A stretch of DNA of 5,034 nucleotides, from assembly GCA_014239005.1 (NCBI GenBank), contig JABAAA010000101.1, positions 1-5,034 on the forward strand. Reading direction: 5' to 3'. This DNA is from Alphaproteobacteria bacterium (lineage in GTDB: Bacteria; Pseudomonadota; Alphaproteobacteria; JABAAW01). The notes under the pieces were generated by a model. The model made no database searches and was not told the origin of the DNA. It saw only the letters and a list, made by a program, of their open reading frames with translations. Position numbers and translations under genes: made by a program. Position 1 is the stretch's first letter, and every line of letters starts with the position of its first letter. Positions 1 to 5,034 of this stretch are shown piece after piece.

Positions 1-914
1 TGAGTTCTCCGATGCTGACGTTGCTGATCGTGACAAACCACCTACTGCGCGCGCACGGCATCGCCGTCTTTCCTGGACTTGTCATGCTGTTTGCCTCGGT
101 GCTGAACATCCTGCTCGACCCCCTGCTGATCTTCGGCTTGTGGGGCTTGCCGCGTTTGGAGATCGCAGGGGCTGCTTGGGCAACCCTCATCGCACGAGCC
201 CTGGGATGCCTCTTGTTGCTATGGGGCTTGGTTCACTACGACATCTTGGGAAGAGTGCGAGGAAGTCTCAAAGAGCTGTTCGCCGACTTCGTTCGCTTGA
301 TCCGCTTCGCCATTCCTGCCTCAGGGCAGAATATTGTCCAACCCGCGACGGAAGTCTACATGGTGACCCTTCTCGCCGGCTTCGGCTCGCAAGCGGTTGC
401 CACCTACGGCGTTGTCACGCGCCTTTATGCGATCATCTTCCTTCCTTACTATGCGATGGCGGCCGCCTTGATTCCGATCATCGCGCAAAACTGGGGCGGA
501 ACGTACCGTGCGCGCGTCGAAGAGGCGGGAAGACTTGCTGTACGCGTCGCCCTCTTGTGGGGAGTGCTCTGCACCGCGCCGCTCTTTGTGTTCGCCCGCC
601 CGATCGCCGAGCTGTTCGGCAGCAGCGAGGACTTGGTTGCATGGACAACCTTCTACTTTCGCTACATTCCTTGCAGCTTCGCCTTTGCCGGATTGGTGAT
701 GCTGCTCGGCTCGTTCTTCTACGGGATCGCCAAGCCCTTCTACGCCTTCGCCACCGAGGCGGTGCATTGGTTTGTGCTTTATGTGCCGATCGCTTACCTC
801 GCTTCCTTGTGGCTAGGCGTCGAAGGCATTCTGTTGAGCGAGATTGCCGCGAACCTGCTCTCCGCCTTGCTCGCCTTCGCCGTCTACCGCTGGGTCTGCG
901 ACAAGGGCTTCTAG
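1..914 (+). CDS. MATE-family efflux transporter, 5'-truncated by the window edge
   Basis: This is the C-terminal part of an inner-membrane multidrug/toxin extrusion antiporter, which exports cationic or organic compounds in exchange for Na+ or H+. The frame is open to the left edge. The first ATG (12) has no Shine-Dalgarno, and 300 residues from it is far short of the roughly 450 usual for the family, so about 150 residues lie outside the window. Counting from that ATG, residues 31-42 (LNILLDPLLIFG) followed by GAAWAT at 53-58 are typical of the end of the first six-helix bundle. After a short basic loop, the second bundle starts at about 95 (RFAIPASGQNIVQP) and gives six hydrophobic segments, ending in a short cytoplasmic tail. 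The substrate cannot be told from sequence. The gene converges on hflX, and their stop codons overlap. The family call is firm; the NorM or DinF subfamily is not resolved. Confidence 0.88.
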   Translation, partial: SSPMLTLLIVTNHLLRAHGIAVFPGLVMLFASVLNILLDPLLIFGLWGLPRLEIAGAAWATLIARALGCLLLLWGLVHYDILGRVRGSLKELFADFVRLIRFAIPASGQNIVQPATEVYMVTLLAGFGSQAVATYGVVTRLYAIIFLPYYAMAAALIPIIAQNWGGTYRARVEEAGRLAVRVALLWGVLCTAPLFVFARPIAELFGSSEDLVAWTTFYFRYIPCSFAFAGLVMLLGSFFYGIAKPFYAFATEAVHWFVLYVPIAYLASLWLGVEGILLSEIAANLLSALLAFAVYRWVCDKGF

Positions 915-2131
915 GCGCGCAAGACGAGGCGTTGCAATTCCTCGCAACCCTCACCTGATCGCGCCGAGACGGGAACGGCGTTGCACGATTTCGCCGCGCA
1001 CAGGGTGGCGTGGCGTTGCGTGTGGGCGAGTCTGTCGATCTTGTTCCACACCTCGACGATCCTGCCTTTGCAACCCAAGCGTTGCAAAACGCGCAATACC
1101 TCGTGCTTTTGCTCGGCACTGTCCGAGGCGGCGATGTCGCGCACGTGCAAGACGATGTCGGCTTGCACCACCTCTTCCAGGGTAGCGTTGAAGGCATCGA
1201 TCAGAAAAGGCGGCAGGTCAGCGATGAAGCCTACGGTGTCCGCCAGCAACAGGGTTGCACCGCTACTATCCTGCGGTGTACGGGAAGCATCGCGCCACCG
1301 CGCGATCTTCGTGTCCAGCGTGAGAAAGGGCTGTTGGCGCACCGCTTGCCGCATGCCTTGCGGAAGCGCGAGAAGGCGGTTGAACAGCGTCGATTTGCCC
1401 GAGTTCGTGTAACCCGTCAAGGCGGTGAGAATGCATCCGCGACGCGCGCGGCGTTGCAGCGATCGTCGCGCGTCGAGCTTGCGAAGTTTTTTGTCGAGCC
1501 CGCGCTCGGTCGTCTCCAACGTGCGTCGGTCCAGTTCGATCTGTCGCTCTCCCGGTCCTGCGAGGAACCCTCGTCCTCCCCTCTGTCGTTCCAAGTGCTG
1601 CCATGCTTTGGCGAGCCGCGATTTTTGCCATGCGCATTGCGCGCGCGCGACTTGCAGACGTCCTTCTTGGCTGCGCGCGTTGGCGGCGAAGATTTTCAGG
1701 ATCAGCGCGGTACGGTCGAGCACGCTGCACGCGAGCGCGCGTTCGAGGTTGCGCTGTTGCAGCACGCCGAGCGGCACATCGAAGCAGACGACTTCGATGC
1801 CCTGTCGTTCGACGAGGGTGCGCAAGGTTTCCGCCTGCCCTTTTCCGATCAGGGTTGCGGCGGAGATTCTGTGGACGACGAAGGTGTGACGGGCTAAGAC
1901 TTGCAGCGACAAGCCTGCCGAACGCGCCAGCTTTGCCGTCTCTTCAAGACAATCCTTAGGATCCCGTTGTGAATCTCGTTGCGAATCCCGTTGCGACTCG
2001 CTGTGTCGTAGGCTTACCCTCGACAGGTCGACATGGACGATACAACAAGGGGTAGCAGCAAGAGCGGCGGCGGGTTGCGGCGAATCCTTGTGCTTGTGTT
2101 GCGCTGCCCTGGCTGCGTTCACAGCGTTCAC
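911..2131 (-). CDS. hflX: HflX, ribosome-associated GTPase
   Basis: GTPase of the TRAFAC/Obg-HflX group. In E. coli, HflX binds the 50S subunit and splits stalled ribosomes during heat stress. I place the start at GTG 2131, which overlaps the hfq stop as GTGA and gives 406 residues (E. coli HflX has 426). GTG 2122, three codons in, is an alternative; no strong Shine-Dalgarno separates them. Visible parts: an N-terminal nucleotide-binding-like domain (about 30-130, including GKGQAETLRTLV and RNLERALACSVLDRTALIL), a linker with the family signature GPGERQIELDRR, then the G domain. The G domain has G1 GYTNSGKST (240-248, Lys246), G3 DTVGFI (298-303), G4 NKID (363-366) and a G5-like VSARSG near the end. 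All nucleotide-binding motifs are intact. Odd points: a low-complexity Ala/Gln/Lys leader before the first strand, and a three-unit SQRD repeat (46-57) between the first strand and first helix. It is probably translated from the hfq message. Confidence 0.93.
   Translation of the reverse strand: MNAVNAARAAQHKHKDSPQPAAALAATPCCIVHVDLSRVSLRHSESQRDSQRDSQRDPKDCLEETAKLARSAGLSLQVLARHTFVVHRISAATLIGKGQAETLRTLVERQGIEVVCFDVPLGVLQQRNLERALACSVLDRTALILKIFAANARSQEGRLQVARAQCAWQKSRLAKAWQHLERQRGGRGFLAGPGERQIELDRRTLETTERGLDKKLRKLDARRSLQRRARRGCILTALTGYTNSGKSTLFNRLLALPQGMRQAVRQQPFLTLDTKIARWRDASRTPQDSSGATLLLADTVGFIADLPPFLIDAFNATLEEVVQADIVLHVRDIAASDSAEQKHEVLRVLQRLGCKGRIVEVWNKIDRLAHTQRHATLCAAKSCNAVPVSARSGEGCEELQRLVLRA
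1959..1999. repeat. 12-base tandem repeat inside hflX
   Basis: Three 12-base units (1959-1970, 1971-1982, 1983-1994; consensus GAATCCCGTTGC) with one to three differences are followed by a partial unit. On the coding strand they encode SQRD three times (HflX residues 46-57), a hydrophilic insertion between the first strand and first helix of the N-terminal domain. Confidence 0.85.
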
Positions 2132-2355
2132 AATGCGGGAGCTGTTTCCAAGGCGACGGCTTCGTCGGGCAGGATGGTTGAGATGGCGTGCTTGTAGACC
2201 AGCTGCGCGTGTTCGTTGCGCGCCAGCAGTATACAGGCGTGGTCGTAGTTGACGACGCACCCTTGCAGCTTGACGCCGTTGGTCAGGTAGACGGTGACGC
2301 CTGCCTTACTGTCGACCACTTGGGACAGAAACGATTGTTGGATGTTCTCGTTCAT
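2128..2355 (-). CDS. hfq: RNA chaperone Hfq, divergent
   Basis: Hfq is an Sm-like protein that forms a hexameric ring pairing small RNAs with mRNAs. The 75-residue product has the Sm1 core VTVYLTNGVKLQG (20-32) and the diagnostic Sm2 motif LVYKHAIST (about 51-59), with little C-terminal tail (E. coli Hfq has 102 residues). The start ATG (2353-2355) follows a good AAGGAG seven bases upstream. Aligning by eye to E. coli Hfq: Gln8 (Q6), Tyr25 (Y23), Lys31 (K29), Gln33 (Q31), Tyr55, Lys56 and His57 are kept. The rim positions Arg16, Arg17 and Arg19 become Val14, Asp15 and Lys17; Asp9 becomes Gln7; and Phe42, which stacks on uridine in the proximal site, becomes Ala40. The identification is secure, but proximal and rim RNA binding may be altered. 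It is the first gene of an operon with hflX, the order seen in many Pseudomonadota. Confidence 0.94.
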   Translation of the reverse strand: MNENIQQSFLSQVVDSKAGVTVYLTNGVKLQGCVVNYDHACILLARNEHAQLVYKHAISTILPDEAVALETAPAL

Positions 2356-2362
2356 GGCACTT

Positions 2363-2368
2363 CTCCTT
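2363..2368 (-). promoter_or_regulatory. Shine-Dalgarno of hfq
   Basis: On the minus strand AAGGAG lies seven bases before the ATG of hfq. This strong, well-spaced site fixes the hfq start. Confidence 0.8.
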
Positions 2369-2374
2369 GTTTTG

Positions 2375-2390
2375 CAAGCCTTCTGGCTTG
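2375..2390 (-). promoter_or_regulatory. Stem-loop in the hfq leader
   Basis: CAAGCC and GGCTTG form a perfect six-pair stem around a four-base loop, ending six bases before the hfq Shine-Dalgarno. No T-run follows on either strand, so it is not an intrinsic terminator. Inference: it would sit in the 5' untranslated region of hfq mRNA and could affect stability or translation. Hfq is known to control its own translation in E. coli through its leader, but no such link can be shown here. Confidence 0.4.
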
Positions 2391-2413
2391 TGTGCGCCTC
2401 GTTGGAGACGGAG

Positions 2414-2442
2414 TTGACACACAGAGAAGCAGAAGCTAGAAT
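2414..2442 (+). promoter_or_regulatory. Near-consensus sigma-70 promoter
   Basis: The -35 box TTGACA (2414-2419) matches the consensus exactly. The -10 box TAGAAT (2437-2442) differs at one base, and the spacer is the optimal 17 bases. The predicted start is A2449 or A2450. It points away from hfq, and its -35 box lies about 60 bases upstream of the hfq start codon. Its product is either a short RNA ending near 2526 or a leader of about 400 bases for the glutathione transferase gene. Confidence 0.65.
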
Positions 2443-2448
2443 GCCTTT

Positions 2449-2526
2449 AATCTTGATCGAAGGTCCGTCTGCTTCTCGTGGTGTTGTTGCCTGCCCTCAC
2501 GCGAGAGTTCTTCCGACTCCTTTTTT
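2449..2526 (+). ncRNA. Candidate small RNA or leader RNA beside hfq
   Basis: The evidence is positional only. A near-consensus promoter starts transcription at about 2449, and a short stem followed by six T residues ends near 2526, which would give an RNA of about 78 bases with no convincing open frame. Inside it, 2474-2480 (TCTCGTG) can pair with 2500-2506 (CGCGAGA), with one G-T pair, around a 19-base loop rich in G and T. That pairing shares bases 2505-2506 with the terminator-like stem, so the two folds would compete. I recognise no known RNA family. The alternative is that this is simply the first part of a long 5' leader. Confidence 0.3.
2505..2526 (+). terminator. Weak intrinsic-terminator-like element
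   Basis: GAGTT (2505-2509) pairs with GACTC (2515-2519), including one T-G pair, around the loop CTTCC. One C and then six T residues (2521-2526) follow. The geometry is right, but a five-pair stem is short for an efficient terminator, so partial read-through is likely. Confidence 0.35.
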
Positions 2527-2638
2527 GTTCTTGCAGTCCCTCTCATAAAGTACCTATTCTGTCCTCCTGTCTTTTTTGCGTTCGTTTTCACTTCAAAGCC
2601 TGTCACCGCCTCCCATCGTTGCGTCACATCAGCTCCAG

Positions 2639-2674
2639 CATCAACCCCCGCATCAACCCCCGCATCAACCCCCG
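2639..2674. repeat. Three perfect copies of a 12-base unit
   Basis: The unit CATCAACCCCCG occurs three times head to tail without mismatch. It lies in noncoding sequence, so the 12-base period cannot be explained by keeping a reading frame. The perfect identity suggests recent slippage or ongoing copy-number change. Confidence 0.92.
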
Positions 2675-2770
2675 CCTTGGTTGCCCGTCTTGAACCCTCG
2701 ACACCATCGACACACCTTCAGCACCTTTCGCTCTGCCCCATCGTCTACGCCCCCTACACGCCCCTACCAT
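2641..2770 (+). promoter_or_regulatory. C-rich, G-poor tract, possible Rho loading site
   Basis: By hand count these 130 bases hold 65 C and 16 G on the plus strand, a strong local skew. An unstructured C-rich, G-poor RNA is the known preference of Rho (rut sites). If RNA from the promoter at 2414-2442 runs this far, it could be terminated here before the transferase gene. Part of the skew comes from the 12-base repeat, so composition alone may explain it. Confidence 0.3.
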
Positions 2771-2809
2771 CACGATAGTAGCATTGTTTTGTTGTGTTGC
2801 AAAGATTTT

Positions 2810-2829
2810 TTTAACCCTCTTTAACCCTG
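2810..2829. repeat. Direct 10-base duplication upstream of the transferase gene
   Basis: TTTAACCCTC is followed directly by TTTAACCCTG, nine of ten bases identical, right after a run of T. It ends ten bases before the Shine-Dalgarno of the next gene. It could be a regulator half-site pair or a slippage product; the sequence does not decide. Confidence 0.55.
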
Positions 2830-2839
2830 TCCGAGAAAC

Positions 2840-2845
2840 GAGGAG
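2840..2845 (+). promoter_or_regulatory. Shine-Dalgarno of the glutathione transferase gene
   Basis: GAGGAG lies six bases before ATG 2852 and supports that start, which also gives the expected first beta strand (MLTLYTN). Confidence 0.75.
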
Positions 2846-2851
2846 CCGAGC

Positions 2852-3514
2852 ATGCTGACCCTTTACACGAACACGGCAACGCCCAACGGCATGAAGGTGA
2901 TTCTTTTGCTCGAAGAGCTGGGGGCGGAGTACAAGACGGTCGCGATCGATTTCTCCAAAGACGAGCAATTCTCGGAAGCTTTCTTGACGATCAGTCCGAA
3001 CAACAAGATTCCTGCGCTCGAAGACGAGCAGGCGGACGGCAGCAGGGTGACGCTGTTTGAATCGGGAGCGATCATGCTCTACCTCGCCGAGAAGACAGGA
3101 CGATTCCTCAACCTCGATCTCAAAAAACGTGCAGAGACGCTCGTTTGGCTCTTTTGGCAGAACGCGAGCCTAGGACCCATGCTGGGACAAGCGCACCATT
3201 TTGCCGTCTTCGCTCCGGAGCGCGTCGACTACGCCTTGGAGCGCTACACGAAAGAGGCGCAGCGACTCTATCGTGTGTTGGAGCGTCGCTTGCAAGAAAG
3301 CGCGTGGCTGGGAGGCGACGAGATATCGATCGCCGATTTCGCCGCCTATCCCTGGACGCACCCTTCACGCCACGCGGCGCAAGGGATCGCGCTCAAAAAT
3401 TTTCCGCGCGTCGAAGCGTGGCTTGCGCGCATCGAGGCGCGGGAGCGCATTCAGGCAGCGTACAAGAAGTATCCGCCAAAAGCTCCCCTTGAAGCGAAGC
3501 ATCGGCACGGATAG
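2852..3514 (+). CDS. yfcG: Glutathione S-transferase family protein, YfcG-like (Nu class)
   Basis: Cytoplasmic glutathione transferase fold; the E. coli relative YfcG acts mainly as a glutathione-dependent disulfide reductase. The 220 residues match that family in length and motifs. The N-terminal thioredoxin-like domain (1 to about 83) has TPNG at 10-13, the segment that contacts glutathione in YfcG, SPNNKIPAL at 48-56 with the cis-proline Pro54, and the glutathione-binding ESGAI at 70-74. The all-helical domain has WLFWQNASLGPMLGQ (99-113), very close to YfcG, and the folding motif SIADFAAYPW. The protein has no cysteine, which fits a Nu-class enzyme that holds its substrate disulfide without a catalytic cysteine. 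The start is supported by GAGGAG six bases upstream. The last 26 bases probably overlap the start of nadE, suggesting co-transcription. The natural substrate is unknown; a general GST label is the safe alternative. Confidence 0.9.
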   Translation: MLTLYTNTATPNGMKVILLLEELGAEYKTVAIDFSKDEQFSEAFLTISPNNKIPALEDEQADGSRVTLFESGAIMLYLAEKTGRFLNLDLKKRAETLVWLFWQNASLGPMLGQAHHFAVFAPERVDYALERYTKEAQRLYRVLERRLQESAWLGGDEISIADFAAYPWTHPSRHAAQGIALKNFPRVEAWLARIEARERIQAAYKKYPPKAPLEAKHRHG

Positions 3515-5034
3515 CCCCACGTTGCTGCTTGCCGCCGTGCAAAGCAACCCGACGCTGGGAGACATCGGAGGCAATGTCGAAGCTTTGTTGCACGCACGCC
3601 GCCAAGCTCTTCAACGCGAGCCCAAGCTCGATTTGGCGGTTGCATCAGAACTCGTACTGTGCGGCTACCAGCCCGACGACCTGCTGCTCGATGAAACATT
3701 TCTCGACGTTTGCGAGAAAGGCATCGACGCCTTGCAGCATGCCATCGACGCAGACGGACGCGCGAGCCTGCTGTTGGGCGCACCACGGCGGGCAGACTCG
3801 AAAATGGACGAGAAGACGGGAAAAAATACGGGAAAAAAGACGGGAGAGAAGACGTGGCAGCTGTTCAATTCGGTCGTGCTACTTTCTCCTCACGCGAAGC
3901 CGCGCTGGCACGACAAGAGTTTTTTGCCCAATTACGGCGTATTCGACGAGAAGCGGTATTTTTCCGCGCGCGCCACTCCCTACACTGCGCTATCTTTTCA
4001 AGGCTTGCGGCTGGGCGTCATGGTGTGCGAGGACATGTGGCAGGAAGAAGTGGCAGCGTCGCTTGCAAAAGACGAGGCGGCGCTGTTCGTCGTGTTGAAC
4101 GCCTCGCCCTTCGAGCATGGCAAGGCGCAGCGACGCCTCGAGGTTGCGCGGGAGCGTGTAGAGCGTCACGGCGTGCCGTTGCTGTATGTGAACCAAATGG
4201 GAGGGCAGGACGAACTTCTTTTCGACGGGGGTTCGTTTGCGCTCAACAAAGACGAACAGCCTTTTCGTCTGCCCTTCTTTGAAGAGGCGATCGACATCGT
4301 TCGATTCCACAACGGCAGGCTCTCGCCGACAGACGAGAGCGAGGATAAAAGCAAGCGCAAAGGAATACAAAAGGGAATACAAAAGAGAACACAAAAGTTT
4401 TCGTCTTCCGTGCCGAGCTGGGAAGAGTTGAGCTGGCGAGGCATCACGACGGGCATTCGCGATTATGCGCGCAAGAACGACATCGGAAAGGTGGTGCTGG
4501 GACTTTCGGGGGGAATCGATTCTGCCTTGTGCGCCGTGCTTGCCTGCGAGGCGATGGGCTCCAAGAATGTTCGCGCGCTATTTCTACCCTCCCCTTACAC
4601 GAGCGCAGCTAGTAGCGAGGATGCGCGTGCGGTGGCGGAACGCTTGGGAATGTCGCTCAAGGAGATTTCGATCACGGAGACGATAGACAAGATTGCGCAG
4701 AGCTTCGAGGCAGCATTAGGCGAGGCGTGCGAGGGGGTGGTGGCGGAGAACATTCAGGCGCGTTTGCGCGCCTTGTTGCTGATGGCGGATGCCAATCGCG
4801 ACGGGGCGCTGTTGCTTGCGACCAGCAACAAGTCGGAGTGTGCCACGGGTTACACAACGCTCTACGGCGACATGGGGGGCGGGTATACGCCCTTGAAGGA
4901 TGTGTACAAAACGGAAGTGTATGCCTTGGCACGATGGCACAATGCGCACGCTGCCAATGGGCATTGGGGGAGGTCGATGATTCCTGATCGTGTGCTGACG
5001 AAAGCGCCGAGCGCGGAGTTGCGCTTCGAGCAAC
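3489..5034 (+). CDS. nadE: Glutamine-dependent NAD+ synthetase, 3'-truncated by the window edge
   Basis: NadE makes NAD+ from deamido-NAD+, ATP and glutamine, the last step of NAD synthesis. The frame stays open to the right edge (515 complete codons), so 40-60 residues are probably missing. The N-terminal nitrilase-type amidase domain carries the triad Glu54 (in ASELVLCGY), Lys143 (HDK, just before LPNYGVFDEKRYF) and Cys180 (in VMVCEDMW), which frees ammonia from glutamine. The C-terminal synthetase domain has the ATP-binding SGGIDS (340-345), SNKSE (446-450), ATGYTTLYGDMGGGY, and PSAELRFEQ at the break. The frame has no ATG near its start. TTG 3489 (MKRSIGTDSPTLLLAAVQ) or TTG 3522 are the candidates, neither with a good Shine-Dalgarno; GTG 3537 would cut into the first strand. 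From 3489 it overlaps the transferase gene by 26 bases, which favours translational coupling. Two repeat-built insertions (about 109-122 and 291-303) lie in loops away from catalytic motifs. Confidence 0.93.
   Translation, partial: MKRSIGTDSPTLLLAAVQSNPTLGDIGGNVEALLHARRQALQREPKLDLAVASELVLCGYQPDDLLLDETFLDVCEKGIDALQHAIDADGRASLLLGAPRRADSKMDEKTGKNTGKKTGEKTWQLFNSVVLLSPHAKPRWHDKSFLPNYGVFDEKRYFSARATPYTALSFQGLRLGVMVCEDMWQEEVAASLAKDEAALFVVLNASPFEHGKAQRRLEVARERVERHGVPLLYVNQMGGQDELLFDGGSFALNKDEQPFRLPFFEEAIDIVRFHNGRLSPTDESEDKSKRKGIQKGIQKRTQKFSSSVPSWEELSWRGITTGIRDYARKNDIGKVVLGLSGGIDSALCAVLACEAMGSKNVRALFLPSPYTSAASSEDARAVAERLGMSLKEISITETIDKIAQSFEAALGEACEGVVAENIQARLRALLLMADANRDGALLLATSNKSECATGYTTLYGDMGGGYTPLKDVYKTEVYALARWHNAHAANGHWGRSMIPDRVLTKAPSAELRFEQ
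3813..3854. repeat. 12-base tandem repeat in the nadE amidase domain
   Basis: Three and a half units of AAGACGGGAAAA (3813-3824, 3825-3836, 3837-3848, part 3849-3854), with few differences, encode KTGK, NTGK, KTGE, KT (NadE residues 109-122). In other NadE proteins the preceding LLGAP strand runs almost directly into the YN/FN-containing strand that follows, so this looks like an added basic loop. Confidence 0.82.
4359..4397. repeat. 12-base tandem repeat in the nadE interdomain linker
   Basis: Three units (4359-4370, 4371-4382, 4383-4394; consensus AAGGGAATACAA) plus a trailing AAG encode KGIQ, KGIQ, KRTQ, K (NadE residues 291-303). They lie between the amidase domain and the helix that opens the synthetase domain (SWEELSWRGITTGI), in an already charged linker. 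Confidence 0.82.

Larger units (their letters stand above)
2356..2851. other. Divergent intergenic region, no credible gene
   Basis: This stretch of 496 bases separates hfq (leftward) from the glutathione transferase (rightward). Open frames in it on either strand have low-complexity translations, no ribosome binding site and no family resemblance, so I call no protein. It contains the hfq leader, one excellent rightward promoter, a terminator-like element, a C-rich G-poor tract, a 12-base triplication, a 10-base duplication and the Shine-Dalgarno of the next gene. I did not find a convincing leftward promoter for hfq. A second rightward candidate, TTGCAG-18-TATTCT (2531-2560), is weak. Confidence 0.7.

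Noticed and set aside
12..914. ATG 12 as the true start of the MATE gene
   Set aside because: No Shine-Dalgarno, the upstream frame is open, and the product would lack most of the first helix bundle.
478..1197. Minus-strand open frame across the end of the MATE gene and hflX
   Set aside because: The product is a low-complexity Arg/Ser/Ala-rich sequence lying over two well-supported genes in other frames.
1010..1897. Long plus-strand open frame antisense to hflX
   Set aside because: Its translation has no recognisable domain and it lies wholly opposite a gene with all HflX motifs; GC-rich genes commonly leave such open antisense frames.
2132..2260. Upstream extension of hflX into hfq, to ATG 2260
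   Set aside because: The extra 43 residues are an out-of-frame reading of hfq, are Arg-rich and match nothing in HflX; the GTG that overlaps the hfq stop is the simpler start.
2375..2390. Stem-loop upstream of hfq as an intrinsic terminator
   Set aside because: No T-run follows on either strand, and it lies directly before a strong Shine-Dalgarno, so a leader structure is more likely.
2639..2674. CRISPR-like array
   Set aside because: Units are 12 bases and contiguous with no spacers, and no cas gene is present.
2624..2968. Minus-strand open frame with an MRGL repeat at its end
   Set aside because: The repeat is just the 12-base noncoding array read in reverse; there is no ribosome binding site, and the frame begins inside the transferase gene.
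3529..4098. Plus-strand open frame of 189 codons over the start of nadE
   Set aside because: It is out of frame with the catalytic triad of NadE and its translation is Cys/Arg/Ser-rich with no family resemblance.

Overview
The window looks like a bacterial chromosome segment from the Pseudomonadota, moderately GC-rich and densely packed. The hfq-hflX pair, a Nu-class glutathione transferase of the YfcG type and a two-domain glutamine-dependent NAD synthetase all fit that phylum. The end of Hfq (QLVYKHAISTILP) reads more like alphaproteobacterial Hfq than enterobacterial Hfq, but the protein is divergent, so I do not name a lower taxon.

Layout: (1) 1-914, plus strand: C-terminal two thirds of a MATE-family multidrug/Na+ antiporter, cut by the left edge. 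(2) 911-2355, minus strand: a compact hfq-hflX operon with a 4-base overlap (GTGA). It converges on the MATE gene so closely that both stop codons share the palindrome CTAG at 911-914. (3) 2356-2851: a 496-base divergent intergenic region with no convincing gene. It holds the hfq Shine-Dalgarno and a leader hairpin, a near-consensus sigma-70 promoter pointing right (TTGACA-17-TAGAAT), a weak intrinsic-terminator-like element about 60 bases after the predicted start, a 12-base tandem triplication, and a very C-rich, G-poor stretch resembling a Rho loading site. (4) 2852-3514, plus strand: the YfcG-like glutathione transferase. (5) 3489 to the right edge, plus strand: nadE, starting inside the end of the previous gene at a probable TTG and cut off about 40-60 residues before its expected end.

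Hfq is the RNA chaperone for small RNAs, and HflX is a ribosome-associated GTPase that splits stalled ribosomes; together they form a post-transcriptional and translational stress module. The transferase (thiol/disulfide redox chemistry) and NadE (last step of NAD synthesis) probably share a transcript.

Three things stand out. Short tandem repeats with the same 12-base period occur four times in 2.5 kb: in an HflX insertion, in two NadE insertions and in the intergenic region. The Hfq lacks the usual rim arginines and has alanine where a conserved phenylalanine normally lines the proximal RNA site. The promoter, terminator-like element and C-rich tract next to hfq could encode a small RNA or an attenuated leader. 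I found no IS element, CRISPR array, tRNA or rRNA.
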